Shown: positions 7,901 through 15,647 of the stretch, in pieces
How positions within the stretch are numbered: position 1 is the first letter of the stretch
Layout: the number at the start of each line of letters is the position of its first letter
Assembly: GCF_021283545.2 (NCBI RefSeq)
Contig: NZ_CP128540.1
Span: 6,174,501-6,238,500, forward strand
Source: Pseudomonas alloputida
GTDB lineage: Bacteria > Pseudomonadota > Gammaproteobacteria > Pseudomonadales > Pseudomonadaceae
DNA: 64,000 bases
Reading direction: 5' to 3'
The notes under the pieces: model-generated
Told to the model about the DNA's origin: nothing
The model's database searches: none
Seen by the model: the letters and a program-made list of their open reading frames with translations, nothing else
Translations under genes and position numbers: made by a program

Positions 7901-10015
7901 CGACGTACCGCGCTGGACGCGGTCGACTCGGCGCGCCTGAGCGGTGACCTGGCGATGAGCTGCTATGCCTGCAACCACCTGGTTTCAGATTCGCTGTTCA
8001 TGGGCCGCTACCTGCCGGACGTGGTCGAGGAGGTGGCGCAAGGCCTGGCCACTGTACGTCGCCACGGCTACGGCGATATCGAGCAGATCCTGCTGGCACA
8101 GCAAGCGTTCGTCGCCAACCTGAGCGGCACGCCCTGCCCCGCCCCGGCCACCGCCTCGAAGTCGCCCACCACGCGGTTCTTCCAACACCTGTTCGCCGCC
8201 ATGTGCGCCTTCTACATGGGCAATATCCCAAAGACCATGCGCGACCTGGCATTGGCCGGCGACAACACCTGGGCCGCACCGGCGCACATCAACCTGGCCG
8301 ACTATCACCTGTTCCGCGGCCTGGCCCTGGGCAGCCCCGAGGCCCACGGCAGCCTTGCCGACAAGCTGCGCGAGCTGCAGGCCCTGCGCGAGCGATTCAG
8401 CCGCTGGGCCGGCTTCAACCCGGCCACCTTCCGCAGCAAGCAGTTGCTAATCGAGGGCGTGATCGCCAAGCTCGAAGGCGACGGCCTGGCCGCGATCCGC
8501 TGCTTCGACCAGGCGCAAATCGCCGCCACCGCTGCCGGCTTCATCCACGAGCAGGCGCTGGCCCATGAACAGCTGGCCGAGGTGTGCATCCCCAGCGGCC
8601 TGATCTCGGGCGCCAACCTGCACCTGCGCATTGCCCGCGACTGCTTCCACATCTGGGGCGCGACCGGCAAGGTGCACCAGTTGGAGACGTTGCATCCGTT
8701 TTTGCGTACCCAGCCGATTCAGGAGACCTATCGCGCCACCCACCAGGCCAGGCTGGACCTCGAAGCCGGCATCGAAGCCGCGCGGGCGCTGTCCGAAGAA
8801 GTGCTGCTCGAAGGCCTGATCGAAACCCTGATGGGCCACCTGACCCAGCACTCCGGTGCCGACCATGGCGCGCTGCTGATTGTAAGCGGCGCCGAATTCC
8901 AGATGGCCGCCCTGGCTTACATCGACGATGCCGGGCTGCACGTGAGCATGGACAACTGCCAGAAGTTCATGACCCAGGCACCGTTGTCGGTCATCAACAC
9001 CACCATGCGCACCCGCAAACCGCTGGTGCTCAACGATGCCCTCAGTGAGTGCCCGGAGGCCTTCCGCCAACAGCTGCAGGCGCGCAACGCCCGCTCGGTG
9101 CTGTGCCTGCCGCTGGTGATCCAGGGCGTGCTGATCGGCCTGGTGTACCTGGAAAACCGCCTCGTGCCCAACCTGTTCGGCAGTCAGCGCCTGGCCATGC
9201 TGGAAATCCTCGCCTCGCAGGCAGCGGTGTCGCTACAAACGGCCAAGTTCTACACGCGCCTGGCCGAGGAAAACCAGATCCGCACCCAGATGGAGGCCGA
9301 GTTGCGCCGCTCGCGTGCGGAACTGGCGCGCAGTGCGCACTTGCAGGCGATGAATGAGCTGTCAGCGTCCATCGCCCACGAGATCAGCCAGCCGCTCCTG
9401 GGCATCGCCTCCAATGCCGCGGCCAGCCTGCGCTGGCTCAAACGCGCCAAACCCGACCTGGAAGAAGCGATTGCCGGCCTGGAAGACATCCGCAACGACA
9501 GCGAACGGGCCGGCAACATCGTGCGGGCGCTGCGGTCCCTGGCCAAGCAGTCACCGATGCAACTCAAGGCGGTGAAGCTGGACGAATTGATCCGCGAGGT
9601 GGTGCGCCTGACCTCGGCCGACGCCGCCAAGGGCAAGGTGGATGTGCAGACACGGCTGAAGGCCGGGGTGTGCGTGACAGCCGACCCGGTGCAGTTGCAG
9701 CAGCTGGTGTTCAACCTGATTACCAATGCCCTGGAAGCGTTGGCGGGGTATCGCTGTGACGGGGTGCTGAAGATTACGTCGGCGGTAGTCGAGGACGAGG
9801 TGGAGATCTGCGTGGACGACAACGGGCCGGGGATCGCGGCGGACGAGCGTGAGCGCGTATTCGATGCGTTTCATACCACCAAGACCGGTGGCATGGGGAT
9901 GGGCTTGGCGATCTGTAGTTCGGTGGCTCAGGCCCACGGCGGGCAGCTGCAGGCGCTGGTGTCGCAGTTGGGTGGATGCCGGATTCGTGTCAGTCTGCCT
10001 TTGAATCACGCATAG
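4967..10015 (+). CDS. Giant multidomain sensor: pseudokinase - AAA ATPase - helical repeats - GAF - histidine kinase
   Basis: A 1682-residue, apparently soluble protein with no signal peptide or membrane segment. Residues about 20-275 have a Ser/Thr kinase fold, but the catalytic loop reads VLHGTLQPEHV (Asp and Lys replaced) and the DFG position reads GFFRA, so it is probably a pseudokinase. An AAA/AfsR-type ATPase follows, with Walker A GAAGMGKSS near residue 330 and Walker B LVLFFDDLQWADD near 455. A long TPR-like helical stretch (about 700-1250) leads to a GAF domain (about 1270-1425), a HisKA with phospho-acceptor His in AHEISQPL (about 1470) and a HATPase with DDNGPGIA and GMGMGLAI. It probably phosphorylates the divergent regulators at 3370-4727. 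The signal is unknown. Confidence 0.92.
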   Translation: MLDERLAHRPIDYDQSIDEGWLKRCEVSALGQEGELSYFRLRDPATNQAWIAVRAPLEAPSACQRLERDYRLQLDPQWAVIPSAFVRSAEGPLLVYPAGRSVADLIAEGPAALEPFLDIAVNAAHALAQAHERNVLHGTLQPEHVYLRAHQRVRLGFFRADPAERISEQGTPLGNWAYLAPEQVCPHGSSSDRRSDIYALGAILYQLLVGELPLAGRDTLHWRQLHAGVQPRAASEADSKVPHSLSLVLAKALAKEPDARYQSARAFAVDLAHCQRQWAAHKTMAPFTPGCADPVAPGHARLFGRGAEQKAITLLLKALNRDSKPQALVINGAAGMGKSSLVEAALKANAEGYWAVGKCNSHTQAVPYTPWIEILSALTTQLLAKNSQDLVTLRREIQRRIKSHGRLLGKLAPDLQLILGPLPQLPAKPTRLALQKELHAIIEFLQVFSRPGQPLVLFFDDLQWADDATRQLLAQLLAEAPANLLLIFTRCNDTPTTSAPLAIPAAVRSTTLNLRPLAGGAVAELIGERFHVAPEAAFQLAERVHGKTAGNPFFINQILRAMVEDQLFIFDTQAMRWSWCLQAVARHCYSDNVADLMVHRLERLPAPQRDLLRVVSAAGSHCDEHLLRQVLAQPPGEPLKALIGAGFLQPGQNGLGFTHDRVMEAAYALTPVHQRASLHARIALAMRQAWPGRTHEVLFELASQLQRASPCGFAADDCEAFLQLLREAASCARDAGTFEQAAGYLHTAEQLLQHSATLESRATHGFAIACMATECDMQLSRTIAAEARLTECRQRARSVLDQARACRLQALLYTLRGDYQAAIDSALAGLDLLGISPVRGLDWQQVEASHAHVQALIEQKDRHCLESLPRTDSEEVTVAISLLATLSSSFFVKDDISFLHLAKLMELSLLHGVAPGSTYGMAWYGVMIAERFGAYHDGHACCLAALKLIERHGFDADLTSALLALDQVSAWTSPMEFARRTALDAVDSARLSGDLAMSCYACNHLVSDSLFMGRYLPDVVEEVAQGLATVRRHGYGDIEQILLAQQAFVANLSGTPCPAPATASKSPTTRFFQHLFAAMCAFYMGNIPKTMRDLALAGDNTWAAPAHINLADYHLFRGLALGSPEAHGSLADKLRELQALRERFSRWAGFNPATFRSKQLLIEGVIAKLEGDGLAAIRCFDQAQIAATAAGFIHEQALAHEQLAEVCIPSGLISGANLHLRIARDCFHIWGATGKVHQLETLHPFLRTQPIQETYRATHQARLDLEAGIEAARALSEEVLLEGLIETLMGHLTQHSGADHGALLIVSGAEFQMAALAYIDDAGLHVSMDNCQKFMTQAPLSVINTTMRTRKPLVLNDALSECPEAFRQQLQARNARSVLCLPLVIQGVLIGLVYLENRLVPNLFGSQRLAMLEILASQAAVSLQTAKFYTRLAEENQIRTQMEAELRRSRAELARSAHLQAMNELSASIAHEISQPLLGIASNAAASLRWLKRAKPDLEEAIAGLEDIRNDSERAGNIVRALRSLAKQSPMQLKAVKLDELIREVVRLTSADAAKGKVDVQTRLKAGVCVTADPVQLQQLVFNLITNALEALAGYRCDGVLKITSAVVEDEVEICVDDNGPGIAADERERVFDAFHTTKTGGMGMGLAICSSVAQAHGGQLQALVSQLGGCRIRVSLPLNHA

Positions 10016-10016
10016 C

Positions 10017-10097
10017 CTGTGCCGGCCTCTTCGCGGGTAAACCCGCTCCTACGGTCGGCTGTAGGGGCGGGTTTACCCGCGAAGAGGCCAGTACAGG
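10017..10097. repeat. REP pair (inverted)
   Basis: Two head-to-head REP copies around a short spacer (left core gcgggtaaacccgc, right core gcgggtttacccgc) lie between the convergent sensor kinase and ycaC copy 1. The folded transcript could act as a terminator or 3' end protector for both. Confidence 0.9.
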
Positions 10098-10103
10098 TTT
10101 ACA

Positions 10104-10730
10104 TCAGCGCGAGGCCAGCGCTGCGTAGCTGTTCATCAGGTTGCGGTAGTTGGGGATACGCTGCGACAGCAGGTTACCCAGCCCTTCGATGTCGTTGCGC
10201 CAGTCGCGGTGCAGTTCGCAGGCCACCGAGAACCAGTTCATCATCTGCGCACCCGCCTGGGTCATGCGTACCCAAGCCGCTTGCTGCACGGTTTCGTTGA
10301 AGGTGCCCGAGGCATCGGTCACCACGAACACTTCAAAACCTTCCGCCAGCGCCGACAGGGTCGGGAAGGCCACGCACACATCGGTCACCACACCGGCGAT
10401 GATCAGTTGCTTGCGGCCCGTGGCCTTGATTGCCTTGACGAAGTCTTCGTTGTCCCAGGCGTTGATCTGGCCGGGACGGGCAATGTACGGCGCATCCGGG
10501 AACATCTCTTTCAGCTCGGGCACCAGCGGGCCATTCGGGCCTTGCTCGAAGCTGGTGGTGAGGATGGTCGGCAGGCCAAAGAACTTGGCCAGGTCGCCCA
10601 AGGCCAGCACGTTGTTCTTGAATTCGTTGGGCGAAAAATCCTGCACCAGCGAGATCAGACCGGTCTGGTGGTCGACCAGCAGCACCACGGCGTCGTCTTT
10701 GTTCAGGCGCTTGTAATCGGGTTGGCTCAT
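10104..10730 (-). CDS. ycaC: YcaC-like isochorismatase-fold hydrolase, copy 1 (divergent member)
   Basis: A 208-residue cysteine hydrolase of the isochorismatase superfamily, closest in pattern to YcaC: LLVDHQTGL holds the catalytic Asp, VVTDVCVAFP the nucleophilic Cys, and NAWDNEDFVKA is also typical. The start at 10730 is set by homology to the other two copies in the window. It differs from copies 2 and 3 at many positions, including TDVC for TEVC and MNWFSVAC for MTWFGVAC. It lies downstream of a small AraC-type gene on the same strand (71-bp gap) and may be controlled by it. The substrate of YcaC proteins is not established. Confidence 0.9.
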   Translation of the reverse strand: MSQPDYKRLNKDDAVVLLVDHQTGLISLVQDFSPNEFKNNVLALGDLAKFFGLPTILTTSFEQGPNGPLVPELKEMFPDAPYIARPGQINAWDNEDFVKAIKATGRKQLIIAGVVTDVCVAFPTLSALAEGFEVFVVTDASGTFNETVQQAAWVRMTQAGAQMMNWFSVACELHRDWRNDIEGLGNLLSQRIPNYRNLMNSYAALASR

Positions 10731-10801
10731 GGGGTGACTCCTTGGGTTGGGATAACGGGCCGGCACTGTCCGCAGGGGTTATACCGGTGGATAGCATTGG
10801 C

Positions 10802-11164
10802 TTAAGAAAGTGTCTGCGCCTGCCGCCAGGCCTTGGGTGGCTGGCCGACCAGGCGGCTGAAAGCACGGGTGAAATGGGCCTGGTCACAAAAGCCGCATTC
10901 CAGGCTCACGTGGGTGATAGGCGCCTCGGTTGCAAGCAAGCGCTTGGCCTTTTCCATGCGCGCCAGCAGGCGCCAGGCCTGCGGCGAAAGGCCGGTGTTG
11001 ACTTTGAACGCGCGGGAAAAATGGCTGCGGGTAAGGTTGCATACCGCGGCGATCTCGATGATCGACAACGGGCTATGCAACATCAGCTCCTTGGCCCGGC
11101 GCAGCCGCGCGGGCGTGAGTGCGCCGGGGGTTTGCAGCGGCGCTTCGGGCGTCCCAGGGTACAT
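10802..11164 (-). CDS. Short AraC-family DNA-binding protein
   Basis: A 120-residue protein that is essentially one AraC/XylS double HTH domain (SIIEIAAVCNLTRSHFSRAF and ECGFCDQAHFTRAFSRLVG) without a sensory domain. The ATG at 11164 has a good AGGAGA six bases upstream, so it is preferred over an ATG 14 codons earlier. Stand-alone AraC HTH proteins usually respond through abundance or binding competition, as in the SoxS/MarA type. It is 71 bp upstream of ycaC copy 1 and divergent from the GlxA-type regulator. Confidence 0.87.
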   Translation of the reverse strand: MYPGTPEAPLQTPGALTPARLRRAKELMLHSPLSIIEIAAVCNLTRSHFSRAFKVNTGLSPQAWRLLARMEKAKRLLATEAPITHVSLECGFCDQAHFTRAFSRLVGQPPKAWRQAQTLS

Positions 11165-11344
11165 GGCGACTCTCCTGTTCAATGCAGAAAGTCTCGCCCC
11201 CGGCACATGACGAAGTCCTGAGCCAAACCTGAATTGTTGTTAATTGTGCGCTGCTGGCCCTGGGCGTTTTGCCGATACCTTAAGATGCGTTTCGTATTCA
11301 GCTTCTGGCCGCTACCCGCGGTCGGCATTCAAGGCGAAAGAGGT

Positions 11345-12331
11345 ATGCAGGAAAAACCCGCCCACCGCACCGTGGCCATGGTGCTGTTCAACGATGTGTT
11401 ACTGCTGGATGTCACCGGTCCCATGGATGCATTCGCCATCGCCAACCGGTTCTTGCCTGCAGCACGGCAATATCGGCTGCTGACCTTGGCCGAGGGGCAA
11501 GCAGTGGTACGCGGCTCATGCGGCCTGAAGGTAGTGGCCGACCGGCGCCTGGAAGACTTGCCGGAGGCCGTCGACCTGTTGCTGGTGCCGGGCGGCCCTG
11601 GGGCCTATGACATCGCCCTGCCAGGGATCGAGCGCTGGCTGCCCAAGGCCGTGCGCCAGGCAAAGCGCTTCGGTGCCATCTGCACCGGGGTGTTCCTGCT
11701 GGGGCGGGCCGGGTTACTGAATGGCTATCGCTGCACCACCCACTGGAACTACGTGGAGCGCCTGGCACAGGCGTTTCCCGAAGCCAAGGTGGAGACCGAG
11801 CAGATTTACGTGATGGACCGCTGCCTGATCACCTCGGGCGGTATCACTGCAGGGATCGACCTGGCACTGGCGGTGGTCGCCGAGGACCATGGCAAGGCGC
11901 TGGCCCTGGAAGTAGCCAAGGTACTGCTGGTAGCCCGCCACCGTCAGGGTGGGCAGACACCCTACGGGCCATTGCTGGCTGCGGTACCACGCGATGACTC
12001 GCCGATTGCCCGGGTGCAGGCCTATATCGTCGACCACATCGAGCAGGCGTTCACCGTGCAGAAAATGGCCGAACTGGTGGCCATGAGCGGGCGTAACTTT
12101 GCCCGGACGTTTCTGCGCGAGGTGGGCATTACGCCGCTGCAGTACCTGCAGAATGCGCGCATCGATCGTACGCGCAAGTTGCTCGAATGCGGTGACCTGC
12201 CGATGAAGGTGGTGGCGGCGCAGTGCGGGTTTGGCAGTGACCGACACATGCGCAAGGTATTCTTTGAGCGAATTGGCATGACGCCGGCGCAGTATCGGGC
12301 ACAGTTTGGTGGCGGTGAACAGTCCGATTAG
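11345..12331 (+). CDS. GlxA-family AraC regulator with DJ-1/PfpI domain
   Basis: A 328-residue transcription regulator starting at the ATG at 11345, where similarity to the family begins; longer upstream starts would only add unrelated residues. Residues about 10-175 form a DJ-1/PfpI class I amidotransferase-like domain with LLVPGGPGAYD and the elbow Cys in GAICTGVFLLG. Residues about 220-325 are the AraC HTH pair ending in GFGSDRHMRKVFFERIG. Family members such as GbdR, CdhR and ArgR control catabolism of amines and amino acids. The ligand here is unknown. A REP element follows directly. Confidence 0.9.
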   Translation: MQEKPAHRTVAMVLFNDVLLLDVTGPMDAFAIANRFLPAARQYRLLTLAEGQAVVRGSCGLKVVADRRLEDLPEAVDLLLVPGGPGAYDIALPGIERWLPKAVRQAKRFGAICTGVFLLGRAGLLNGYRCTTHWNYVERLAQAFPEAKVETEQIYVMDRCLITSGGITAGIDLALAVVAEDHGKALALEVAKVLLVARHRQGGQTPYGPLLAAVPRDDSPIARVQAYIVDHIEQAFTVQKMAELVAMSGRNFARTFLREVGITPLQYLQNARIDRTRKLLECGDLPMKVVAAQCGFGSDRHMRKVFFERIGMTPAQYRAQFGGGEQSD

Positions 12332-12333
12332 CG

Positions 12334-12367
12334 CTGCCTTCTTCGCGGGCGCGCCCGCTCCCACAGA
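12334..12367. repeat. REP element (single, cgcgggcgcgcccgc variant)
   Basis: A one-copy REP with the core gcgggcgcgcccgc and trailing tcccacag lies right after the GlxA-type regulator. Confidence 0.75.
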
Positions 12368-12422
12368 GATAGCACAGGCCTTGAGCCCAGGTAAGCGCCG
12401 GCACCGATTGTCACTCTGGACA

Positions 12423-12482
12423 GGACAATTTTTCTTCCCGTCAGATGATTGTCTGACGCCACACTACCCCTCAGAATTGTCC
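12423..12482. promoter_or_regulatory. Nested inverted repeats upstream of the Kef-type antiporter
   Basis: A perfect 7-bp inverted repeat, cgtcaga/tctgacg (12439-12458, 6-bp spacer), sits inside a wider pair ggacaatt (12423-12430) and aattgtcc (12475-12482). It lies 48-108 bp before the antiporter start, a sensible place for an operator or a 5' UTR fold. No regulator can be assigned. Confidence 0.4.
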
Positions 12483-12529
12483 GTCAAACTGTTCGAACGC
12501 TGCCCCGGCAGCTCATGGAGTACGAGCCA

Positions 12530-14317
12530 ATGCCACACGAAGGCAGCCTTCTGCAAACCGCGGTGATCTTCCTGCTTGCCGCCGTCCTCGCCGTCCCCCT
12601 GGCCAAGCGCCTGCAACTCGGTGCCGTGCTCGGCTACCTGCTCGCCGGTGTGGTCATCGGCCCGCAAGCACTTGGCCTGATCCGCGACACAGAAAGCGTG
12701 GCGCACATTTCCGAACTGGGCGTGGTCTTGCTGCTGTTCATCATCGGCCTGGAACTGTCGCCCAAACGCTTGTGGCTGATGCGCAAGTCGGTGTTTGGTG
12801 TCGGCACTGCCCAAGTGGTGCTGACCGGCGCAGTCATCGGCGCCATCGCCCTGTTCGGCTTCAGCCAGACGCTACCAGCAGCCATCGTGCTCGGTCTGGG
12901 CCTGGCGCTTTCGTCCACCGCCCTTGGCCTGCAGAGCCTGGCCGAGAGCAAGCAGCTCAATGCACCGCACGGCCGTCTGGCATTCGCCATCCTGTTGTTC
13001 CAGGACATCGCCGCGATCCCGCTGATCGCCTTGGTACCGCTGCTGGCCGCCAGTGGCCCAGACACCAGCCAAGGCGACAGCCTGCAACACGGCCTGAAGG
13101 TATTCGCCAGCATCGCCGTGGTGATCATCGGCGGTCGCTACCTGTTGCGCCCGGTGTTCCGCACCGTGGCCCGCACGGGCCTGCCGGAAGTGTCTACTGC
13201 CACCGCACTGCTGGTAGTGATCGGCACCGCCTGGCTGATGGAAGAAGCGGGTATCTCCATGGCCCTTGGCGCTTTCCTCGCCGGCCTGCTGCTGGCCGAC
13301 TCGGAATACCGTCACGAGCTGGAATCGCAGATCGAACCCTTCAAGGGCCTGCTGCTGGGGCTGTTCTTCATCAGCGTGGGCATGGGCGCCAACCTGCGCC
13401 TGCTGCTGGAAATGCCACTGGTGGTGCTGGGCCTGACCCTGTTGCTGGTGGCCGTGAAGCTGCTGTTGCTGATAGGCGTCGGCCGCTTGGTCGGCGGCCT
13501 GAACAGCGCCAGCGCCCTGCGCCTGGGCATGGTGCTGGCGGCCGGTGGCGAGTTCGCCTTCGTGGTGTTCAAGCTGGGCAAGGACCAAGGCCTGTTCGAT
13601 ACCCAGACCTACGACCTGCTGCTGATGACCATTACCCTGTCAATGGCCATCACCCCGCTGCTGATGCTGGGTTGCGCCCGCGCCCTCAAACGCCCGCAAC
13701 CGGCGCGTGAAGTGCCCGAGCAGTACAAGCAGATCCAGACGGATACACCGCGGGTGGTGATCGTCGGCATGGGCCGCATGGGCCAGATCGTCGCGCGCAT
13801 CCTGCGGGCACAGAAGATCCCGTTCATTGCCCTGGAAACCTCGGTGGACACCATCGAGATGACCCGCATGTTCGAACAGGTGCCGGTGTTCTACGGCGAC
13901 CCGCTGCGCCCGGAGGTGTTGCACGCCGCCAAGGTGGGTGAAGCGGAGTATTTCATCATCACCATTGATGACCCTGAAGCCGCCATTCATACCGCCGCAC
14001 GGGTGAAGCGTCTGTACCCTCACCTGAAGGTGCTGGCCCGGGCGCGTAACCGCCAGCATGTGCACAAATTGGCGGATGTGGGCGCCGAGCCGATTCGCGA
14101 GACGTTCTACTCCAGCCTGGAAATGACCCGCCGGGCACTGGTGGGGTTGGGCCTGAGCGATGAACAGGCGGCGGACCGCATTGCACGGTTTACCCAGCAT
14201 GACGAAGAGGTGCTGGAGGCCCAGGGGCAAGTGCGTGATGACCGGGCCAAGGTGATGCAGACGGCCAAGGAGGCGCGGGTGGAGCTGGAGCGGTTGTTTG
14301 ATTCGGATGCGGACTGA
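12530..14317 (+). CDS. Kef-type monovalent cation:proton antiporter (CPA2) with RCK domain
   Basis: A 595-residue inner-membrane protein from the ATG at 12530, which has GGAG nine bases upstream. Residues about 1-390 form the CPA2 Na+/H+ exchanger fold with many hydrophobic segments and the family motif LGAVLGYLLAGVVIGPQ. A cytosolic RCK/TrkA-N domain follows (VVIVGMGRMGQIVARIL, a Rossmann GxGxxG), and the C-terminal tail is charged and helical. KefB/KefC export K+ under electrophile stress with glutathione gating. Whether this copy is glutathione-gated cannot be told, and no KefF/KefG-like partner is adjacent. Confidence 0.9.
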   Translation: MPHEGSLLQTAVIFLLAAVLAVPLAKRLQLGAVLGYLLAGVVIGPQALGLIRDTESVAHISELGVVLLLFIIGLELSPKRLWLMRKSVFGVGTAQVVLTGAVIGAIALFGFSQTLPAAIVLGLGLALSSTALGLQSLAESKQLNAPHGRLAFAILLFQDIAAIPLIALVPLLAASGPDTSQGDSLQHGLKVFASIAVVIIGGRYLLRPVFRTVARTGLPEVSTATALLVVIGTAWLMEEAGISMALGAFLAGLLLADSEYRHELESQIEPFKGLLLGLFFISVGMGANLRLLLEMPLVVLGLTLLLVAVKLLLLIGVGRLVGGLNSASALRLGMVLAAGGEFAFVVFKLGKDQGLFDTQTYDLLLMTITLSMAITPLLMLGCARALKRPQPAREVPEQYKQIQTDTPRVVIVGMGRMGQIVARILRAQKIPFIALETSVDTIEMTRMFEQVPVFYGDPLRPEVLHAAKVGEAEYFIITIDDPEAAIHTAARVKRLYPHLKVLARARNRQHVHKLADVGAEPIRETFYSSLEMTRRALVGLGLSDEQAADRIARFTQHDEEVLEAQGQVRDDRAKVMQTAKEARVELERLFDSDAD

Positions 14318-14363
14318 GGCCTTTTGGCGCGTGCCTTGAGGGTTGTAGTGCCTGTGAGATTGG

Positions 14364-14572
14364 GCGCCGCCCGCGCGGCGCTTCGCGGGTAAACCCGCTC
14401 CTACGTTTGTTTCGGGCCAGTTATTCCTGTGGGACGCGCACGCGAGCCCCCTGGCGCACGCCTCGATATCGCGTCGTACAAACAAGGCGGTCGCGCGCGC
14501 CTGGCACAGGAGGGATTGGCCAGAAACAAACGTAGGAGCGGGTTTACCCGCGAAGCGCCGCGCGGGCGGCGC
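14364..14572. repeat. Long inverted repeat built on two REPs (BIME-like)
   Basis: Arms at 14364-14413 and 14523-14572 are perfect 50-bp reverse complements and include the REP core gcgggtaaacccgc plus an outer GC-rich arm (gcgccgcccgcg). The 109-bp centre has a further weak pairing (attcctgtg near 14424 against cacaggag near 14505). No transposase or coding frame is seen inside. It lies between the antiporter and the DUF3077-like gene. Confidence 0.85.
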
Positions 14573-14818
14573 TCGATCTCATGGGCGCCCAAAAACTATC
14601 GCCAGGCACCTGGAAGCCATCCTGCAATTTCCTGACGATCACCTCGCCGCCATGACGCGAACTCACAAAAACCATCACAAATCGTCTAATTCTCAGCTGG
14701 GTCCTACTTCCCCGCGAACCATTTCCTACGTTCACACCAATCCCAAGGAATTATCCTACACACCGTGTCGACGCCCGTCTGATTGTCCGGGGAAAGCCAG
14801 CTCTCTAGGCTGACCAGG
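14573..14818. other. Non-coding stretch upstream of the structured leader
   Basis: I see no gene in these roughly 250 bp. The base composition is lower in GC than the neighbours, and the promoter of the DUF3077-like gene probably lies in its last part. No promoter pair was convincing. Confidence 0.4.
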
Positions 14819-14990
14819 TCGCTGTCGGTTCAGCGATCGGGTGTGGAAACCCGGATGTGATGAAGGGCTGCCGTTATGGCAGTTGTGCGCGTGAGGCCGT
14901 TTGGCCTACCGGCTTGCCTTCTCACCGGTTTTCCACCCCGCGCACAACTGCCGCCTTCTGCGTGGAAACGGGTGGTTGCAGTTCAATCCT
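14819..14990 (+). ncRNA. Highly structured leader (possible cis-acting RNA) of the DUF3077-like gene
   Basis: Several hairpins follow each other. TCGCTG/CAGCGA pairs at 14819-14836. A perfect 14-bp stem, ggcagttgtgcgcg at 14878-14891 with cgcgcacaactgcc at 14939-14952, encloses two further hairpins: aggcc/ggcct at 14894-14907 and accgg/ccggt at 14908-14929. This is a three-way-junction layout. An alternative pairing exists between gtggaaacccgg (14842-14853) and ccggttttccacc (14925-14937), which would compete with the inner stem. The gene starts 16 bases after this region. I do not recognise a named RNA family. Confidence 0.5.
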
Positions 14991-15005
14991 GGAGAAGGAA
15001 TTGCC

Positions 15006-15299
15006 ATGAAAAGAATCGTCCCCGATCCACCCCTCCCCAACACCACACAACGCTCTTTCAGCCGCTGCGATGCCGGCCATCCCCCATTATTCACCGTGAA
15101 CCCAGGCGTCTCGACCCACGATGCCCTGGTGCATGTCGCCCAATACCTGCGCGGTGCCTACGACTGTGGCTACAAAGCCTTGGAGCATCTGGATGACACA
15201 GGCAAGAGCCTGTTCTGGAGCAACCTGAACGCACTCGAAATGGCAGAAGGGTTGGTTGAGGCATTGCTGGATGGGATTGAGTCACAGCCCATGAACTGA
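15006..15299 (+). CDS. Small DUF3077/DUF6124-like protein of unknown function
   Basis: A 97-residue protein from the ATG at 15006, preceded by GGAGAAGG; longer upstream frames run through the structured leader and are rejected. It resembles a family common in Pseudomonas in several copies per genome, with an N-terminal KRIVPDPP, a central FTVNPGVSTHDALVHVAQYL and a mostly helical C-terminus (NALEMAEGLVEALLD). No signal peptide or membrane helix is seen and the function is unknown. Its most notable feature is the folded 5' leader. Confidence 0.85.
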   Translation: MKRIVPDPPLPNTTQRSFSRCDAGHPPLFTVNPGVSTHDALVHVAQYLRGAYDCGYKALEHLDDTGKSLFWSNLNALEMAEGLVEALLDGIESQPMN

Positions 15300-15303
15300 G
15301 TCG

Positions 15304-15342
15304 CCTGTATCGGCCTCTTCGCGGGTGAACCCGCTCCCACAG
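15304..15342. repeat. REP element (single)
   Basis: A cggcctcttcgcgggtgaa copy followed by cccgctcccacag lies directly after the DUF3077-like stop codon. Confidence 0.85.
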
Positions 15343-15379
15343 AGTCCTCGTCGACACGGGTGTCAGTACCAACCACAGA

Positions 15380-15480
15380 AAAGGGCCACTGTTTCCAGTG
15401 GCCCATCAGATGCTCGATATTCATATGCACACCTCAAGCCGGGGTGTGGAGGTCTCACCCTACACTGATGATTCAGCCAT
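15380..15480 (-). ncRNA. Possible small RNA on the minus strand (two hairpins, terminator-like 3' end)
   Basis: Read on the minus strand, a hairpin cacacc/gggtgtg region (near 15425-15450) is followed by a strong stem gggccact/agtggccc (15383-15404) and then CTTTTCT, which looks like an intrinsic terminator. No gene upstream on the minus strand needs this terminator, because ycaC copy 2 has its own at 15591-15621. A small RNA, or an end-protection hairpin for the plus strand, are both possible. No promoter was confirmed. Confidence 0.25.
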
Positions 15481-15590
15481 CGATGGGGTTCCTGATCCAG
15501 TTACTGCCGCTGAATGACAACTGGCTTCGCGCTCGGGTGAAACGCTAACAATGCCGCCAATACAGGTCAACGACTGGAACAAAGCGCAAC

Positions 15591-15621
15591 AAAAAAACCG
15601 GCTCCCTACAGAGAGAGCCGG
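15591..15621 (-). terminator. Intrinsic terminator of ycaC copy 2
   Basis: The stem ccggctc (15598-15604) pairs with gagccgg (15615-15621). On the minus strand it is followed by a run of seven T (A-run at 15591-15597). It lies 27 bp past the ycaC copy 2 stop codon. Confidence 0.85.
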
Positions 15622-15647
15622 CCTTTGTGCACGTTGCTGGTGGTTGA

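Noticed and set aside
14901..15005. Upstream start for the DUF3077-like gene at 14901
   Set aside because: The extra residues come from the structured leader and do not match the family; the ATG at 15006 has GGAGAAGG before it.
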